A stretch of DNA of 64,000 bases from an uncultured SAR116 cluster alpha proteobacterium (GCA_902573725.1 CACGLE010000003.1:1-64000), one strand, 5' to 3'. Shown: positions 38,472 to 47,912, counted from the stretch's first letter. The notes: a model not told the origin generated them from the sequence alone. A program made the numbers and translations.

Positions 38472-39944
38472 ATGTTTTCCTCCTCCACTTCAAACGAGCT
38501 AAATGATAAAACAGCTACTGAACTTCTCGACTTAATTAACAAACGAGAGATAGGCTGTGTTGAGTTAATAAATAGTTGCATAAACCGTTATGAGAAAATA
38601 AATCATTCCATAAATGCAATTGTTGAGACAAACTTCGATGAGGCTATAAAAATTTGCGAAACACTAGATAGTAATTCTAGCAAAAAAACAAATGGAACAA
38701 CTAGCCTCCCATTACCTATTGGCATAAAAGATTTGAACGATGTAAAGGGTCTAAAAACATCATACGGGTCACCACTTTTTAAAGATAACGTCGCTGAGGA
38801 AGATGATGATGTTGTTAGTAGTTTAAGAAGATTTTCTGCTATAATTTTCGGGAAAACTAATGTACCAGAGCACGGGTTTGGCGCCACAACAACTAATCCG
38901 TTACAAGGCAGCACAGGTAACCCATTCAATCCAGATTTAAGTGCTGGTGCATCAACGGGCGGAGGGGCTGCCGCAGTGGCATCTGGTATTGTTCCACTTG
39001 CCACAGGTTCTGATTTTGCTGGATCGTTAAGAACGCCAGCAGGTTTTTGCGGTATCGCTGGAATGAGGCCGTCTAATGGCATAGTCTCAACTAATAGAAG
39101 GTCAAATATGTGGTCACCCTTCGATGTAGAAGGGCCTATGGGTAGAACAGCAGCCGATTGTAAATTATTACTCGCAAGGATGGCGAAGTCGCATCCCCTA
39201 GATCCATTCTCAAAAGACCCCGATGGTTCACTCTTTTTCCCAGCAAAAGAAATAGATTTAAAGAAATTAAAAGTCGCAATATCTCATGACCTTGGGTTCG
39301 CGGTGATGTCAAACTCCTACAAGGATACGTTTTATTCGAAGTTTGCTCTTTTCGAAGAACTTTTTGAACAAACAAACAGAGAGCATATGGATTTATCTAA
39401 AGCTGAAACTACGTTTATGACGTTACGAAGCATTGGATTTCTAGGCGATTTTGGATTGATGGAAAAAGATTTTGGTGATGAATTGGGTGAGGTGATCATA
39501 AAAGAGCTTGAGATTGCCAGACAACTCTCTTCAGAGGATGTTGCTCAATCTTTTTTGGATCATAGTGAAATAGTTCGCAAAAGTAATAAATTTTTTGAAA
39601 CTTATGACCTTCTCATTACACCTGCTGCTTCTGTCACTCCTTTTCCGCATGAAATAGAATACCCATCGCATATCGATGAAGTATTTTATAAGGGTTACTT
39701 AGACTGGGAAGCTATCAGCTGGGGGATTACGTTAACACAGTGTCCATCTGTAGTCATTAATTGCGGTGTAGATACAAACAGGATGCCGTTTGGCATTCAG
39801 ATTATAGCTAAACAAAATAGGGATGCGTTTTTACTTGATGCTGCGCACTCCATTGAAAAGGCATTTTTGGGGATTGATGAATTATCCAGACCATTCCCAA
39901 ATTTGGAAAAGTTGGCTGCCATGAATGCGTTAACTTTAACTTAA
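38472..39944 (+). CDS. Amidase signature family hydrolase
   Basis: 490 residues. The Ser-Ser-Lys amidase triad is recognisable: Lys in LPIGIKDLNDVKG, the bridging Ser in SAGASTGGGAAAVASG and the nucleophile Ser in GSDFAGSLRTPAGFCG. The usual GGSSGG and DTGGSIR sequences are altered to GASTGG and DFAGSLR, so it belongs to a divergent branch. It hydrolyses a carbon-nitrogen amide bond; the substrate is unknown. It opens a plus-strand operon with the amino-acid transporter genes (19 bases to the next gene) and is divergent from the ureohydrolase. Confidence 0.9.
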   Translation: MFSSSTSNELNDKTATELLDLINKREIGCVELINSCINRYEKINHSINAIVETNFDEAIKICETLDSNSSKKTNGTTSLPLPIGIKDLNDVKGLKTSYGSPLFKDNVAEEDDDVVSSLRRFSAIIFGKTNVPEHGFGATTTNPLQGSTGNPFNPDLSAGASTGGGAAAVASGIVPLATGSDFAGSLRTPAGFCGIAGMRPSNGIVSTNRRSNMWSPFDVEGPMGRTAADCKLLLARMAKSHPLDPFSKDPDGSLFFPAKEIDLKKLKVAISHDLGFAVMSNSYKDTFYSKFALFEELFEQTNREHMDLSKAETTFMTLRSIGFLGDFGLMEKDFGDELGEVIIKELEIARQLSSEDVAQSFLDHSEIVRKSNKFFETYDLLITPAASVTPFPHEIEYPSHIDEVFYKGYLDWEAISWGITLTQCPSVVINCGVDTNRMPFGIQIIAKQNRDAFLLDAAHSIEKAFLGIDELSRPFPNLEKLAAMNALTLT

Positions 39945-39963
39945 ATCAACAAAGGAGAAAAAA

Positions 39964-40782
39964 ATGTTGAGAATTATATTAGTAGGTATCATAGCTCTGC
40001 TATTACCTTTTAAAATGGTTACTGCAGATACATTGAGTGATGTAAAATCAAGCGGTAAACTAATATTTGGCCTCGAAGCAGGTTATAAACCATTTGAGTT
40101 TTTAGATGAAAACAATAAGTTAGTCGGTTATGACATCGATGTTGGATCTGAAATAGGTAAGCGCCTTGGTGGTGTTGAACCAACACCAAAAGACACAAAT
40201 TGGTCTACAGTTATTCAATCGCTTTATAATGGAGATTTCAATCTTATTTTGGGTGGCATGACTGCAACAGAAGAAAGATATAAGCGCGTGAACTTTTCCT
40301 ACCCGTATATGGATGCAAGTTCAGGTTTATTGGTAATGAAGGATTCAGGCATAACCTCACCATCAATGCTCGGTGGAAAAACTGTTTCTGCAGGTGCTGG
40401 TACACCCCAAATCAATCAGCTAAATCTTGCAGCCAAGGAACATGGCATTAGTTATAATGGTGATATCAAAACCTATGATAAAGACGAAGTTGCCTATGCT
40501 GCAATGCGTTCAGGAAGGTTAGACGCATATGCTTCTACCTTAGTAAGCTTACTAGCCTTTGCTCAAACTAGTGATGATTTTACAGTTATTCCATTTACTT
40601 CAAACATGTGGAAAGCTGAATATACTGCTATGGCATTCCGTAAAGAAGACGAGTCATTTAGGTCTGCAATAAACCAAATTATCGTAGATATGAAAAATGA
40701 TGGAACATTAGCTTCTCTTCAAGAGAAGTGGTTTGGTCAATCATTTGTTGACTTACTTCCAAATGAGGCTCCTACTTGGTAA
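39964..40782 (+). CDS. Polar-amino-acid ABC transporter substrate-binding protein
   Basis: 272 residues of the SBP family 3 (HisJ/GlnH type). Sec signal peptide about 1-21 (ending VTA). The mature part has LIFGLEAGYKPFEFLDENN, the signature VGYDIDVGSEIGKRLG, and FNLILGGMTATEERYKRVNF. It binds an amino acid or similar cationic/polar compound in the periplasm. The ribosome binding site AGGAG is excellent. Two permeases follow but no ATPase. Confidence 0.95.
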   Translation: MLRIILVGIIALLLPFKMVTADTLSDVKSSGKLIFGLEAGYKPFEFLDENNKLVGYDIDVGSEIGKRLGGVEPTPKDTNWSTVIQSLYNGDFNLILGGMTATEERYKRVNFSYPYMDASSGLLVMKDSGITSPSMLGGKTVSAGAGTPQINQLNLAAKEHGISYNGDIKTYDKDEVAYAAMRSGRLDAYASTLVSLLAFAQTSDDFTVIPFTSNMWKAEYTAMAFRKEDESFRSAINQIIVDMKNDGTLASLQEKWFGQSFVDLLPNEAPTW

Positions 40783-40810
40783 GCCAAATTTAAGAAGTGA
40801 AACTTAATAA

Positions 40811-41488
40811 ATGGATTTCATTTTTATAATAGACCAAATGCCCCGGCTTTTGCCGGGGCTAATGCTTACGATAGAATTAAGTCTTCTTGGCTTTTTAATT
40901 GCCACGATTATTGGAGTTCCTCTAGGTATATTAAGAGCGTATAAAATTCCTTTCTTTTTATCCTGGGTTATAGACTTTTATGTATTTGTTGTTCGTGGCA
41001 CTCCAATTTTAGTTCAAATATACGCAGCCTATTTTCTACTTCCTATTTTTGGAATTAAGATATCACCTTTCTGGATCGGGATTGTGGCACTCTCTTTTAA
41101 TAGTGCAGGATATCAAATAGAAATAGCAAGAGCTGCTATACTTTCAATGGATGATGGACAATATGAAGGAGCTTTCGCTCTTGGTCTTGCTAAATCCTAT
41201 ACTCTATTTTTCATCATATTACCGCAGGCAGTTATTAGAATGCTTCCACCTATGGCGAATGAAATGTCAAACTTGATAAAGGCTTCTTCGGTTTTATCTG
41301 TTATAACCGTTTTTGAGCTCCATAAGGCTGCAAACGCAATCATCTCAGATAGCTTTAAATTTTTGGAGATGTTGTTTGCACAAGCGGTTTTATACGTGGC
41401 TTTTGTGGTTGCTATGACCCAATTGTCTATTTATCTCGAGAAAAAAATAGGCGCTAACCTTCAGATAAAAAATCTTTCACAACGTTAA
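40811..41488 (+). CDS. Polar-amino-acid ABC transporter permease 1
   Basis: 225 residues of the HisM/GlnP type with about five transmembrane segments. VVRGTPILVQIYAAYFLLP is the family's N-terminal signature. The EAA loop is in EGAFALGLAKSYTLFFIILP. A very GC-rich hairpin lies within codons 10-17 (40840-40859). It is 28 bases after the binding protein and 20 bases before the second permease. Confidence 0.94.
   Translation: MDFIFIIDQMPRLLPGLMLTIELSLLGFLIATIIGVPLGILRAYKIPFFLSWVIDFYVFVVRGTPILVQIYAAYFLLPIFGIKISPFWIGIVALSFNSAGYQIEIARAAILSMDDGQYEGAFALGLAKSYTLFFIILPQAVIRMLPPMANEMSNLIKASSVLSVITVFELHKAANAIISDSFKFLEMLFAQAVLYVAFVVAMTQLSIYLEKKIGANLQIKNLSQR
40840..40859 (+). promoter_or_regulatory. GC-rich hairpin inside the start of the permease gene
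   Basis: GCCCCGGC-TTTT-GCCGGGGC is a perfect 8-bp stem with a tetraloop, 29-48 bases into the coding sequence. It forces the otherwise unusual codons CCC, CGG, CCG and GGG in an AT-rich gene. It would slow translation or protect the upstream mRNA encoding the binding protein. There is no T run directly after it. Confidence 0.7.
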
Positions 41489-41508
41489 CGTTTTAATTAG
41501 GAGTAAAA

Positions 41509-42159
41509 ATGGCATTAGATTTAGCTTTCATGTTGCAAATATTGCCAGATATGATAGCGGCCTTTTGGCTCACAATTAAAATAAGTCTGATAACGGTTGT
41601 TGCCTCGGTAATAGCGGGGATTCTATTAACAGCAATTAGAATGATGGGCGGAAAAATTTCTAGATATTCTATAATTGCATTTGTGGAGTTTACGCGAGGA
41701 GCACCACCCCTAGTTCATATATCTATTATTTATTTTCTGCTCCCTGAATTTGGTATTGTTTTCAACGAATTTTGGACCGGTGTTATTGCTCTTTCACTTA
41801 TTGGGGCAGGTTATTCTGCTGAGATTTTCAGGGGTGCAATTGACTCGATCGGTTCATCGCAAGTAGATGCTTCAAAAGCAATAGGCTTGTCTCGCATTCA
41901 AACTTTTAGACTAGTTCTAATACCGCAAGCATTGCGTTTGAGTCTCCCGCCTTTGACAAATGAATTGGCTAATGTGATCAAGGCTTCTTCTTTATTATCA
42001 GTTATCTCAGTAAACGAATTGACCAAAGTTGCAAACGACCTAATTTTTGTTCATTTTGTTGTAATCGAGGTTCTAATTGAACTTACTTGTCTGTATCTCA
42101 TCATTGTAGGTTTTTTAATGTTTCTATCAAAATATATGGAAGCGAAATTTAAATATTGA
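41509..42159 (+). CDS. Polar-amino-acid ABC transporter permease 2
   Basis: 216 residues of the HisQ/HisM type. FVEFTRGAPPLVHISIIYFL is the N-terminal signature and DASKAIGLSRIQTFRLVLIP the EAA loop. AGGAG precedes the ATG. It would pair with the first permease as a heterodimer. No HisP/GlnQ-type ATPase gene follows; the next gene is an M16 peptidase-like protein. Confidence 0.94.
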   Translation: MALDLAFMLQILPDMIAAFWLTIKISLITVVASVIAGILLTAIRMMGGKISRYSIIAFVEFTRGAPPLVHISIIYFLLPEFGIVFNEFWTGVIALSLIGAGYSAEIFRGAIDSIGSSQVDASKAIGLSRIQTFRLVLIPQALRLSLPPLTNELANVIKASSLLSVISVNELTKVANDLIFVHFVVIEVLIELTCLYLIIVGFLMFLSKYMEAKFKY

Positions 42160-42177
42160 TGCTTCGTAGTGATCTTT

Positions 42178-43398
42178 ATGACAGAAACTAATGTTACACA
42201 ATTTGGAAATTCTTTTAGAGTTGCAAGTTACTTTGACAAAGCCTCCAAAGGTGCAAGTTTATGTTTATGGGTAAAAACAGGTGCTTGTTGTGATCCAGAA
42301 AATAAAGAAGGCCTGTCACACTTGCTCGAACATACTCTTTTTGGTCTTCGAAAATCGGCAAATATATCTCATATTTATTCGTCAATTATCAACAGGCAGT
42401 TAAACATAAAAGCATTTACCAAGGCTGAACATACCGCATTTATTATTAAGTCAGTAGATAAGTTCGATCTTAAAAAATGCATAGATATTTTATGGGAGAT
42501 TTATTCTGGAAGATGGTTATCGGATGAGGCCCTTTATGATGCCAAAATAGATATCAGTAAGGAAATAGACGAATTATCTAAAGACCCTGTGAAAATCTTA
42601 TTTGAGGTTTTAAATTCTGTATGTTTTCCTTCTCAGTCCTATGGAAGAAGAATTACAGGTACGAAAGAAACAATCCATAGAATTAAAGTTGATGACCTAG
42701 TTTCCTTTCAAAAGCACTTCTATGTCCCTGAACACAGTTTGATTTGTGCTTGTGGAAACATTGAACATCAGCAACTTGTAGATTTTACAGAAGCAAAATT
42801 TTCTTCATTTCCAAAAAATATGAACTTTGCTTTACCATCTTCAAATTGGTTTGGTGGCATCAGAAAAATCAAGTCTGTCGATAAAGAAACGCGTCTAGCA
42901 TGTGCTATTCCTTTTGAGACAAAAGGGTCAGAACAATACTATTTTTATTGGATTTTATCATATTTACTCTCGAAAAAAACTAATAACGTAATACTTACAG
43001 CCTTAAAAAGAGAACATATTAGTTGCGATGCTTTAAATGTTTACCCTGAGTTTTTATCACATTTTAGTAGAATGCAGATTTATTTAAATACATCTGACGT
43101 AAATATTAATGCCATTATGAAAATAATAATGGATGAGCTCTCTTTGATCACTTTTTCAAAAGCAGAGTATCTTTTAAAAAATGTGGGAGATTTGGAGATC
43201 ACTAGTTTTCTTAAATTATTCAAATTAAAAAATAGAAATATAGAGCATTTAGCGATGGGATTAGGAGAGTACAATTTATTTCCCTCTGAAATTCCTTTTC
43301 CAAAATCAATAGACGATATTAAAGGTAATTTAGATCTTATTCTAGAAAATTTTTACCAAAAAAATAAAATAGCAATTGCTTATTCTGTGGCGTATTGA
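42178..43398 (+). CDS. M16 family zinc peptidase-like protein
   Basis: 406 residues from the ATG at 42178 (a GTG at 42169 is an alternative). The inverted zinc motif HxxEH is intact as H48-L-L-E51-H52 in GLSHLLEHTLF, with the third ligand likely E129 (DISKEIDEL), 77 residues on, as in active M16 peptidases. The C-terminal half is the second, inactive-type M16 repeat. No signal peptide is visible. Membership of an amino-acid transporter operon suggests peptide processing linked to nutrient use; this is inference. Confidence 0.88.
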   Translation: MTETNVTQFGNSFRVASYFDKASKGASLCLWVKTGACCDPENKEGLSHLLEHTLFGLRKSANISHIYSSIINRQLNIKAFTKAEHTAFIIKSVDKFDLKKCIDILWEIYSGRWLSDEALYDAKIDISKEIDELSKDPVKILFEVLNSVCFPSQSYGRRITGTKETIHRIKVDDLVSFQKHFYVPEHSLICACGNIEHQQLVDFTEAKFSSFPKNMNFALPSSNWFGGIRKIKSVDKETRLACAIPFETKGSEQYYFYWILSYLLSKKTNNVILTALKREHISCDALNVYPEFLSHFSRMQIYLNTSDVNINAIMKIIMDELSLITFSKAEYLLKNVGDLEITSFLKLFKLKNRNIEHLAMGLGEYNLFPSEIPFPKSIDDIKGNLDLILENFYQKNKIAIAYSVAY

Positions 43399-43437
43399 TG
43401 CGATATTTAAAATTGCAAAATATGAGGAGGTCATCTG

Positions 43438-45387
43438 ATGTCAGAGCATGAAAAAAATATCGGATTCCTTTGGCCATGTGATGGATTAAATGACAGTGAA
43501 TATTGGAAATTTTTGCCTAAAGATGTCGGGTGGCTTACCGCACGGTATGGCGCTAATACCGCCACTGAAGAATTAACAGATAAAAATTTGGAACAGTATG
43601 CCTCTCTTGATACATTACAAAAAGCTATAGATATTTTTAAAGCTGTAAATTTAGATGCGATAGCCTGTGGAGACCATGCCGCTAGTTTCATACTTGGTAA
43701 GGACCATGAGGAATACTTAATAGAAAAACTTCAAAAACAATCTGGTTGCCCTGTAACGTTTCCTAGTAGGTCGATTGTAAGATTAATCAAAAATAAAAAC
43801 TTTAAAGATATATTATTAGTTTCACCTTATTCCAGAGAAATCACTGAGAAATTCGAGCGCTATCTCGCTGATTATAATATAAAGACGGTTGCTTCTGTTT
43901 CTTTGGAAGCCACAGACGAAGTTCAAATAAATTCGTTATCTTCTTCAAGTCTTCCTAAGTTAATCATTGATTTTGTTAAAAATAATAAGAGAGCTGAATT
44001 GCTGGTAATAGCGGGTGGCGGGATTTCTTTTTCTGATGAAATTTCAAAAGTCGAAACAATTTTAAATATCCCGATTTTAACTGCTGTTGGTGCCTTAGTA
44101 AAAGATGCAATAGAATTAATAGGGCAAGATTATAAAAAAGCGGGTATGGGGCGGATATTTTTAGAACAAAAAAGTGGTCAGCTTAAAAAAATTAAAGAAA
44201 GATTGTCATCTGGCACTAAAAACTTTTCTTTGACAGAAAAACCGCCCATCTTTGAATCTGGTGTAGGCGCAGTGTTGGTTGACGATAAAAATAATACTTA
44301 TTTTGATTTTGCTTCTGGGTCTGGGACTACAGCACTAGGCCATGGCAATAATGGTCTTATAGATGCGGTACAACAACAATTGCAGGCGGGTATTTTTCAT
44401 ATAGGACCACATTTTAATACAGGCATTCAAGCTGACTTTTATTCTGAATTATCCTCATTTTTGCCCCCTGAATTATCAAGATTTCACCCATCAATTAGTG
44501 GCTCAGAAGCAGCAGAGATTGCTATAAAAAGCGCAATGCATTTTACAGGTGCTAAGCAATTTTTGGGTTTTTCTGGTGGCTATCATGGACGTACATTAGG
44601 AGCACTTGCAGTATCTGGTGAGAAAGGTAAAAATGCTTCTTTAGGACCGTTCCACCCAAAGGCTCACATTCTGCCCTTCCCGGAAAAGAATAACGGTTTG
44701 TCTGAAACTTTAGAAAAATATGATGAGAAGCAGTTAGCCGGAGTAATAATAGAGCCAATTCAAGCTACGGCGGGTCTTAAATTCGCAGATAAACAAAGCT
44801 TGATTAAACTCAGAGAATTTACAACTAAAAATAAAATCCCTCTAATCTTTGATGAAACTTTCACCGGTTTTTGTCGAACTGGTAAGATGTTTGGTTATGA
44901 GCATTTTGATGTAACACCAGATATAATCATACTTGGAAAAGCAATTTCTGCTGGTTTCCCTGCAGGACTGGTTATATCAACTGAGGAGATTCTCACATTC
45001 TGGGAGAAAGGTACTCAATCTTCTACTTTTCAGCTTAATCCAGTTGCCGCTGCTGCCTCACTTTTTTTCCTTGACCAAATTAAAAAGCATGGATTGCTAA
45101 ATAATATTAGCCTGCAGTCTGAGCAATTTTATAACTTATTAAAGGACTTTGTAGATTTCAAAAATGTAACTGATGTGAGGGGCATTGGAAGTTTTTGGGT
45201 TATAGAATTCTCATCGTCAGATTTAAATAAAAATGCTCGTAAAATGGCACTGCAAAATGGTTTGATAACATGGGAATGTGGTGAATTTGGTGAATGTTTA
45301 GGCTTGGTGCCTCCATTGAATATGGAGCCATATATAATTGAACGCGCATGTAGCATTTTAAGAAAAAGTATTTTGGAAATATCTTGA
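43438..45387 (+). CDS. Fusion of Asp/Glu-racemase-like domain and class III aminotransferase
   Basis: 649 residues, about 230 more than a plain class III aminotransferase. Residues 1-250 resemble the maleate isomerase/arylmalonate decarboxylase/Asp-Glu racemase superfamily (NIGFLWPCDGLND, VGWLTARYG, DAIACGDHAASF with C77). The second catalytic cysteine of that superfamily is not seen; AGGGISF is found there. Residues 260-649 are a PLP aminotransferase: SGSEAAEIAIK, GGYHGRTLGAL, D472 in FDETFTGFCRTG and PLP lysine K501 in ILGKAISAGFPAG. The ribosome binding site AGGAGG is strong. It is the last gene of the operon and is a paralogue of the aminotransferase at 47913. Confidence 0.9.
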   Translation: MSEHEKNIGFLWPCDGLNDSEYWKFLPKDVGWLTARYGANTATEELTDKNLEQYASLDTLQKAIDIFKAVNLDAIACGDHAASFILGKDHEEYLIEKLQKQSGCPVTFPSRSIVRLIKNKNFKDILLVSPYSREITEKFERYLADYNIKTVASVSLEATDEVQINSLSSSSLPKLIIDFVKNNKRAELLVIAGGGISFSDEISKVETILNIPILTAVGALVKDAIELIGQDYKKAGMGRIFLEQKSGQLKKIKERLSSGTKNFSLTEKPPIFESGVGAVLVDDKNNTYFDFASGSGTTALGHGNNGLIDAVQQQLQAGIFHIGPHFNTGIQADFYSELSSFLPPELSRFHPSISGSEAAEIAIKSAMHFTGAKQFLGFSGGYHGRTLGALAVSGEKGKNASLGPFHPKAHILPFPEKNNGLSETLEKYDEKQLAGVIIEPIQATAGLKFADKQSLIKLREFTTKNKIPLIFDETFTGFCRTGKMFGYEHFDVTPDIIILGKAISAGFPAGLVISTEEILTFWEKGTQSSTFQLNPVAAAASLFFLDQIKKHGLLNNISLQSEQFYNLLKDFVDFKNVTDVRGIGSFWVIEFSSSDLNKNARKMALQNGLITWECGEFGECLGLVPPLNMEPYIIERACSILRKSILEIS

Positions 45388-45433
45388 ATAGCTTGTAAGC
45401 ATTAGCTTAACCTCTTTGTGTTATATGCAAAGA

Positions 45434-46639
45434 TTATGTTTTCAATTCCGGAAGTCTCCAAACAACAAACGAGGTTGCAATTAGAAAAAGAGTTGTGCCA
45501 GTAAGACAGGCTAGCACTCCACCTTGCTGGAAAAGCAAGCCTGATAAAAATGTACCAAATAGTCGACCAGCTGCATTTGCTGCGTAATAAAAACCGATAT
45601 CCTCAGCAGCCTTTTTGCTCCCAGCATAAGCAACAATCAAAAAGGAATGAAGAGAAGAATTAATCGCAAAGACAAATCCAAACAAAATAAGGCCAGATAG
45701 CAATAACAGTAAATCTGTTTTTGCCGACATGATACCTAGGAGAAAAAGGGAAACAAGCGCAAGTGATATAGACCACACTAATATACTTGTTGAAGAAACT
45801 GTTCTTTTTCCATTGTTAGTTACATATATGATATTGGGGGCAATCGCTTGCACGAGACCATAAAATACCGTCCAACCTGCAAGAAACCCTCCCACTTCCC
45901 AGAAATCCCATCCATTTGTATAAAGAAAAATGGGTATAGCTACTACGAACCAAATATCCCGTCCGCCAAACAAGAAAATCCTAGCTAATGCAATTTTATT
46001 TACTTCCGGTGATTTACTAAAAAGCTCTTTTATTCGTCCTGATGGCCTACTTGTACCCAAATTTTTTGGCAGAAGGAAAGAAACTAAAAGAAGAACTAGT
46101 CCAAGAGACCCTGCCATAACCCACAGGCTATTTTGAAAACCAAATTTTGTCAGTAATATTCCGCCTAGAAAAAACCCTATTCCTTTCATTGCATTTTTGG
46201 ATCCTGTGAACCAGGAAACCCAGTAAAAAAGAACTTGCCTTCCGTCAACTTCCATGCTCTTGATTGCAGATTTTGAAGCCGTTTTAGTAAAATCTTTGGC
46301 AAGCCCCGAAATGCCTTGAGCTGCCAATACCCAAATAATTGATAGGATATAATCGAATGATGGGTCTAATAGTGAAAGGAAAATTAAACCTATAATTTGT
46401 AAGCTTAATCCTACTAATAACATTATGCGAATGCCAAAGCGGGTTGTAAGCCACCCACCCCCCAAATTTGCAACGACACCTGCAAATTCATAAAGGAGAA
46501 AAAGTAAAGCGAGCGTAAGTGGAGAAAATCCAAGTTTAAAAAAATAGAAAAGCACGAGCATCCTCAGGGCGCCATCTGACAAAGTGAAGCCTAAATAGGA
46601 CGAGGTAACTATAAAGTAATGACTGATTGATGCGTTCAT
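45434..46639 (-). CDS. arsJ: MFS exporter of 1-arseno-3-phosphoglycerate (ArsJ)
   Basis: 401 residues with 12 hydrophobic segments. The N-terminus ([36 protein letters not shown]) and the mid-segment [17 protein letters not shown] closely match ArsJ as I remember it. ArsJ exports the arseno-sugar acid made when GAPDH uses arsenate, giving arsenate resistance. It overlaps the gap gene by four bases (ATGA), the canonical gap-arsJ pair. No arsR or arsC lies in the window. Confidence 0.9.
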   Translation of the reverse strand: MNASISHYFIVTSSYLGFTLSDGALRMLVLFYFFKLGFSPLTLALLFLLYEFAGVVANLGGGWLTTRFGIRIMLLVGLSLQIIGLIFLSLLDPSFDYILSIIWVLAAQGISGLAKDFTKTASKSAIKSMEVDGRQVLFYWVSWFTGSKNAMKGIGFFLGGILLTKFGFQNSLWVMAGSLGLVLLLVSFLLPKNLGTSRPSGRIKELFSKSPEVNKIALARIFLFGGRDIWFVVAIPIFLYTNGWDFWEVGGFLAGWTVFYGLVQAIAPNIIYVTNNGKRTVSSTSILVWSISLALVSLFLLGIMSAKTDLLLLLSGLILFGFVFAINSSLHSFLIVAYAGSKKAAEDIGFYYAANAAGRLFGTFLSGLLFQQGGVLACLTGTTLFLIATSFVVWRLPELKT

Positions 46640-47679
46640 TGCTCTTTGTCGATAACCATCTTTGCCAAATCTACCATTCGGCAGGCATATCCCATTTCAT
46701 TATCATACCAAGCATAGAGTTTTAGCATTGTTTCGTTAGTAACCAGTGTACTCTCTGCGTCAATAATGGCGCTTCGGGTATCATTTACGAAATCCGCTGA
46801 AACAAGAGCCCGACTCTCAAAACCGAGAATTCCACATAATTCGTTTTCTGCGGCATCCGCAAATAGCGAATTCACATACTCCCTAGTGGTAGATTGGCTA
46901 AGTTCAAATACAGCATCTGTCAAACTAGCATTAAGTACTGGTGCCCTTACTGCATGACCGTTGAGTTTTCCATCAAGCTCTGGATAAATTAATCCTATAG
47001 CACTTGCGCTACCAGTAGTAGTTGGGATAAGTGAGGTCATGCCTGAACGCGCACGACGTAAGTCATTATGAGGAGCATCAACCATCACATTTGTATTTGT
47101 CGGGTCATGTATCGTTGTAATTTGACCGTGGCGGATGCCAATTGTTTCATGCACAACTTTCACCATTGGCGCAAGGCAATTTGTAGTGCAGGAAGCGGCC
47201 GTGATAATTCCATTTTTTTTTGGATTATAGAGATGTTCGTTGATGCCATATACGATGTTTAGAGCATCTTCATCATATACAGGGGCTGAGACGATGACTT
47301 TCCTAACGCCTTTATCAAAGTATCCAGCTAATTTTTCTTTTGTACGGAATTTTCCCGTACAGTCAAAAACAATGCTACAACCAAAGTCCGCCCAATCTAT
47401 ATCTTCTGGCATATTGTACGAAGAGAAACTTAAGTTATGGTCATTTATAGTTATGCTATTCTCGTTTGAAGCGATATCTGCCTTCCATCTCCCATGAACG
47501 GTATCAAACTCTAAAAGGTGAGCTGTAGTTTCAGCTCCGCCGTTAATTTCATTTACATGAGTAATTTCAAGTTGCGTATTTGCATTGTTATCCCCAGTTA
47601 CCCGAGTGACGCCACCTAAAGCTGAACGAAGCACCAAACGCCCAATACGCCCCATTCCATTGATACCAATTTTAATCAT
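46636..47679 (-). CDS. gap: Glyceraldehyde-3-phosphate dehydrogenase, ArsJ-associated
   Basis: 347 residues. The NAD-binding start [15 protein letters not shown] and the catalytic cysteine in [14 protein letters not shown] are present, with the catalytic His region further on ([11 protein letters not shown]). In ars operons this enzyme attaches arsenate to glyceraldehyde-3-phosphate, and ArsJ exports the product. Coupling to arsJ by overlap supports that role over central glycolysis. The ATG has GGATAA upstream, and a 19-bp AT palindrome lies 21-39 bases before it. Confidence 0.93.
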   Translation of the reverse strand: MIKIGINGMGRIGRLVLRSALGGVTRVTGDNNANTQLEITHVNEINGGAETTAHLLEFDTVHGRWKADIASNENSITINDHNLSFSSYNMPEDIDWADFGCSIVFDCTGKFRTKEKLAGYFDKGVRKVIVSAPVYDEDALNIVYGINEHLYNPKKNGIITAASCTTNCLAPMVKVVHETIGIRHGQITTIHDPTNTNVMVDAPHNDLRRARSGMTSLIPTTTGSASAIGLIYPELDGKLNGHAVRAPVLNASLTDAVFELSQSTTREYVNSLFADAAENELCGILGFESRALVSADFVNDTRSAIIDAESTLVTNETMLKLYAWYDNEMGYACRMVDLAKMVIDKEQ

Positions 47680-47699
47680 AATATTTATCCAAAATTATT

Positions 47700-47718
47700 T
47701 AATATTAAGTTAATATTA
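47700..47718. promoter_or_regulatory. Palindromic candidate operator upstream of gap-arsJ
   Basis: TAATATTAA-G-TTAATATTA is a perfect 9-bp inverted repeat with one central base, 21-39 bases before the gap start. Its size and AT-rich dyad resemble ArsR/SmtB-family operators. The sequence is AT-rich genome-wide, so chance cannot be dismissed. The rest of the 233-base gap (47680-47912) has no gene I can support. Confidence 0.4.
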
Positions 47719-47912
47719 CACTTTTATTACAATTCGCCTTTATTCAATCATAATTCCAGTAGCAAAGAACACCTTTTCATTTTTTTATGAGATTTAGGAA
47801 TGGCTAAGAATGTGATGCTTGCTTTAATATAAGATTTCGCCATATGTCACAGGCAAAACTCAACGAAATTTTATGTATATTTAGTTCTATCTAACTACTT
47901 ACGTTTCAGCGA

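Noticed and set aside
47811-47818. TGTGATGC in the gap upstream of gap-arsJ as a third copy of the shared motif
   Set aside because: Only 8 bases match and the T-run half is absent, so it is compatible with chance.
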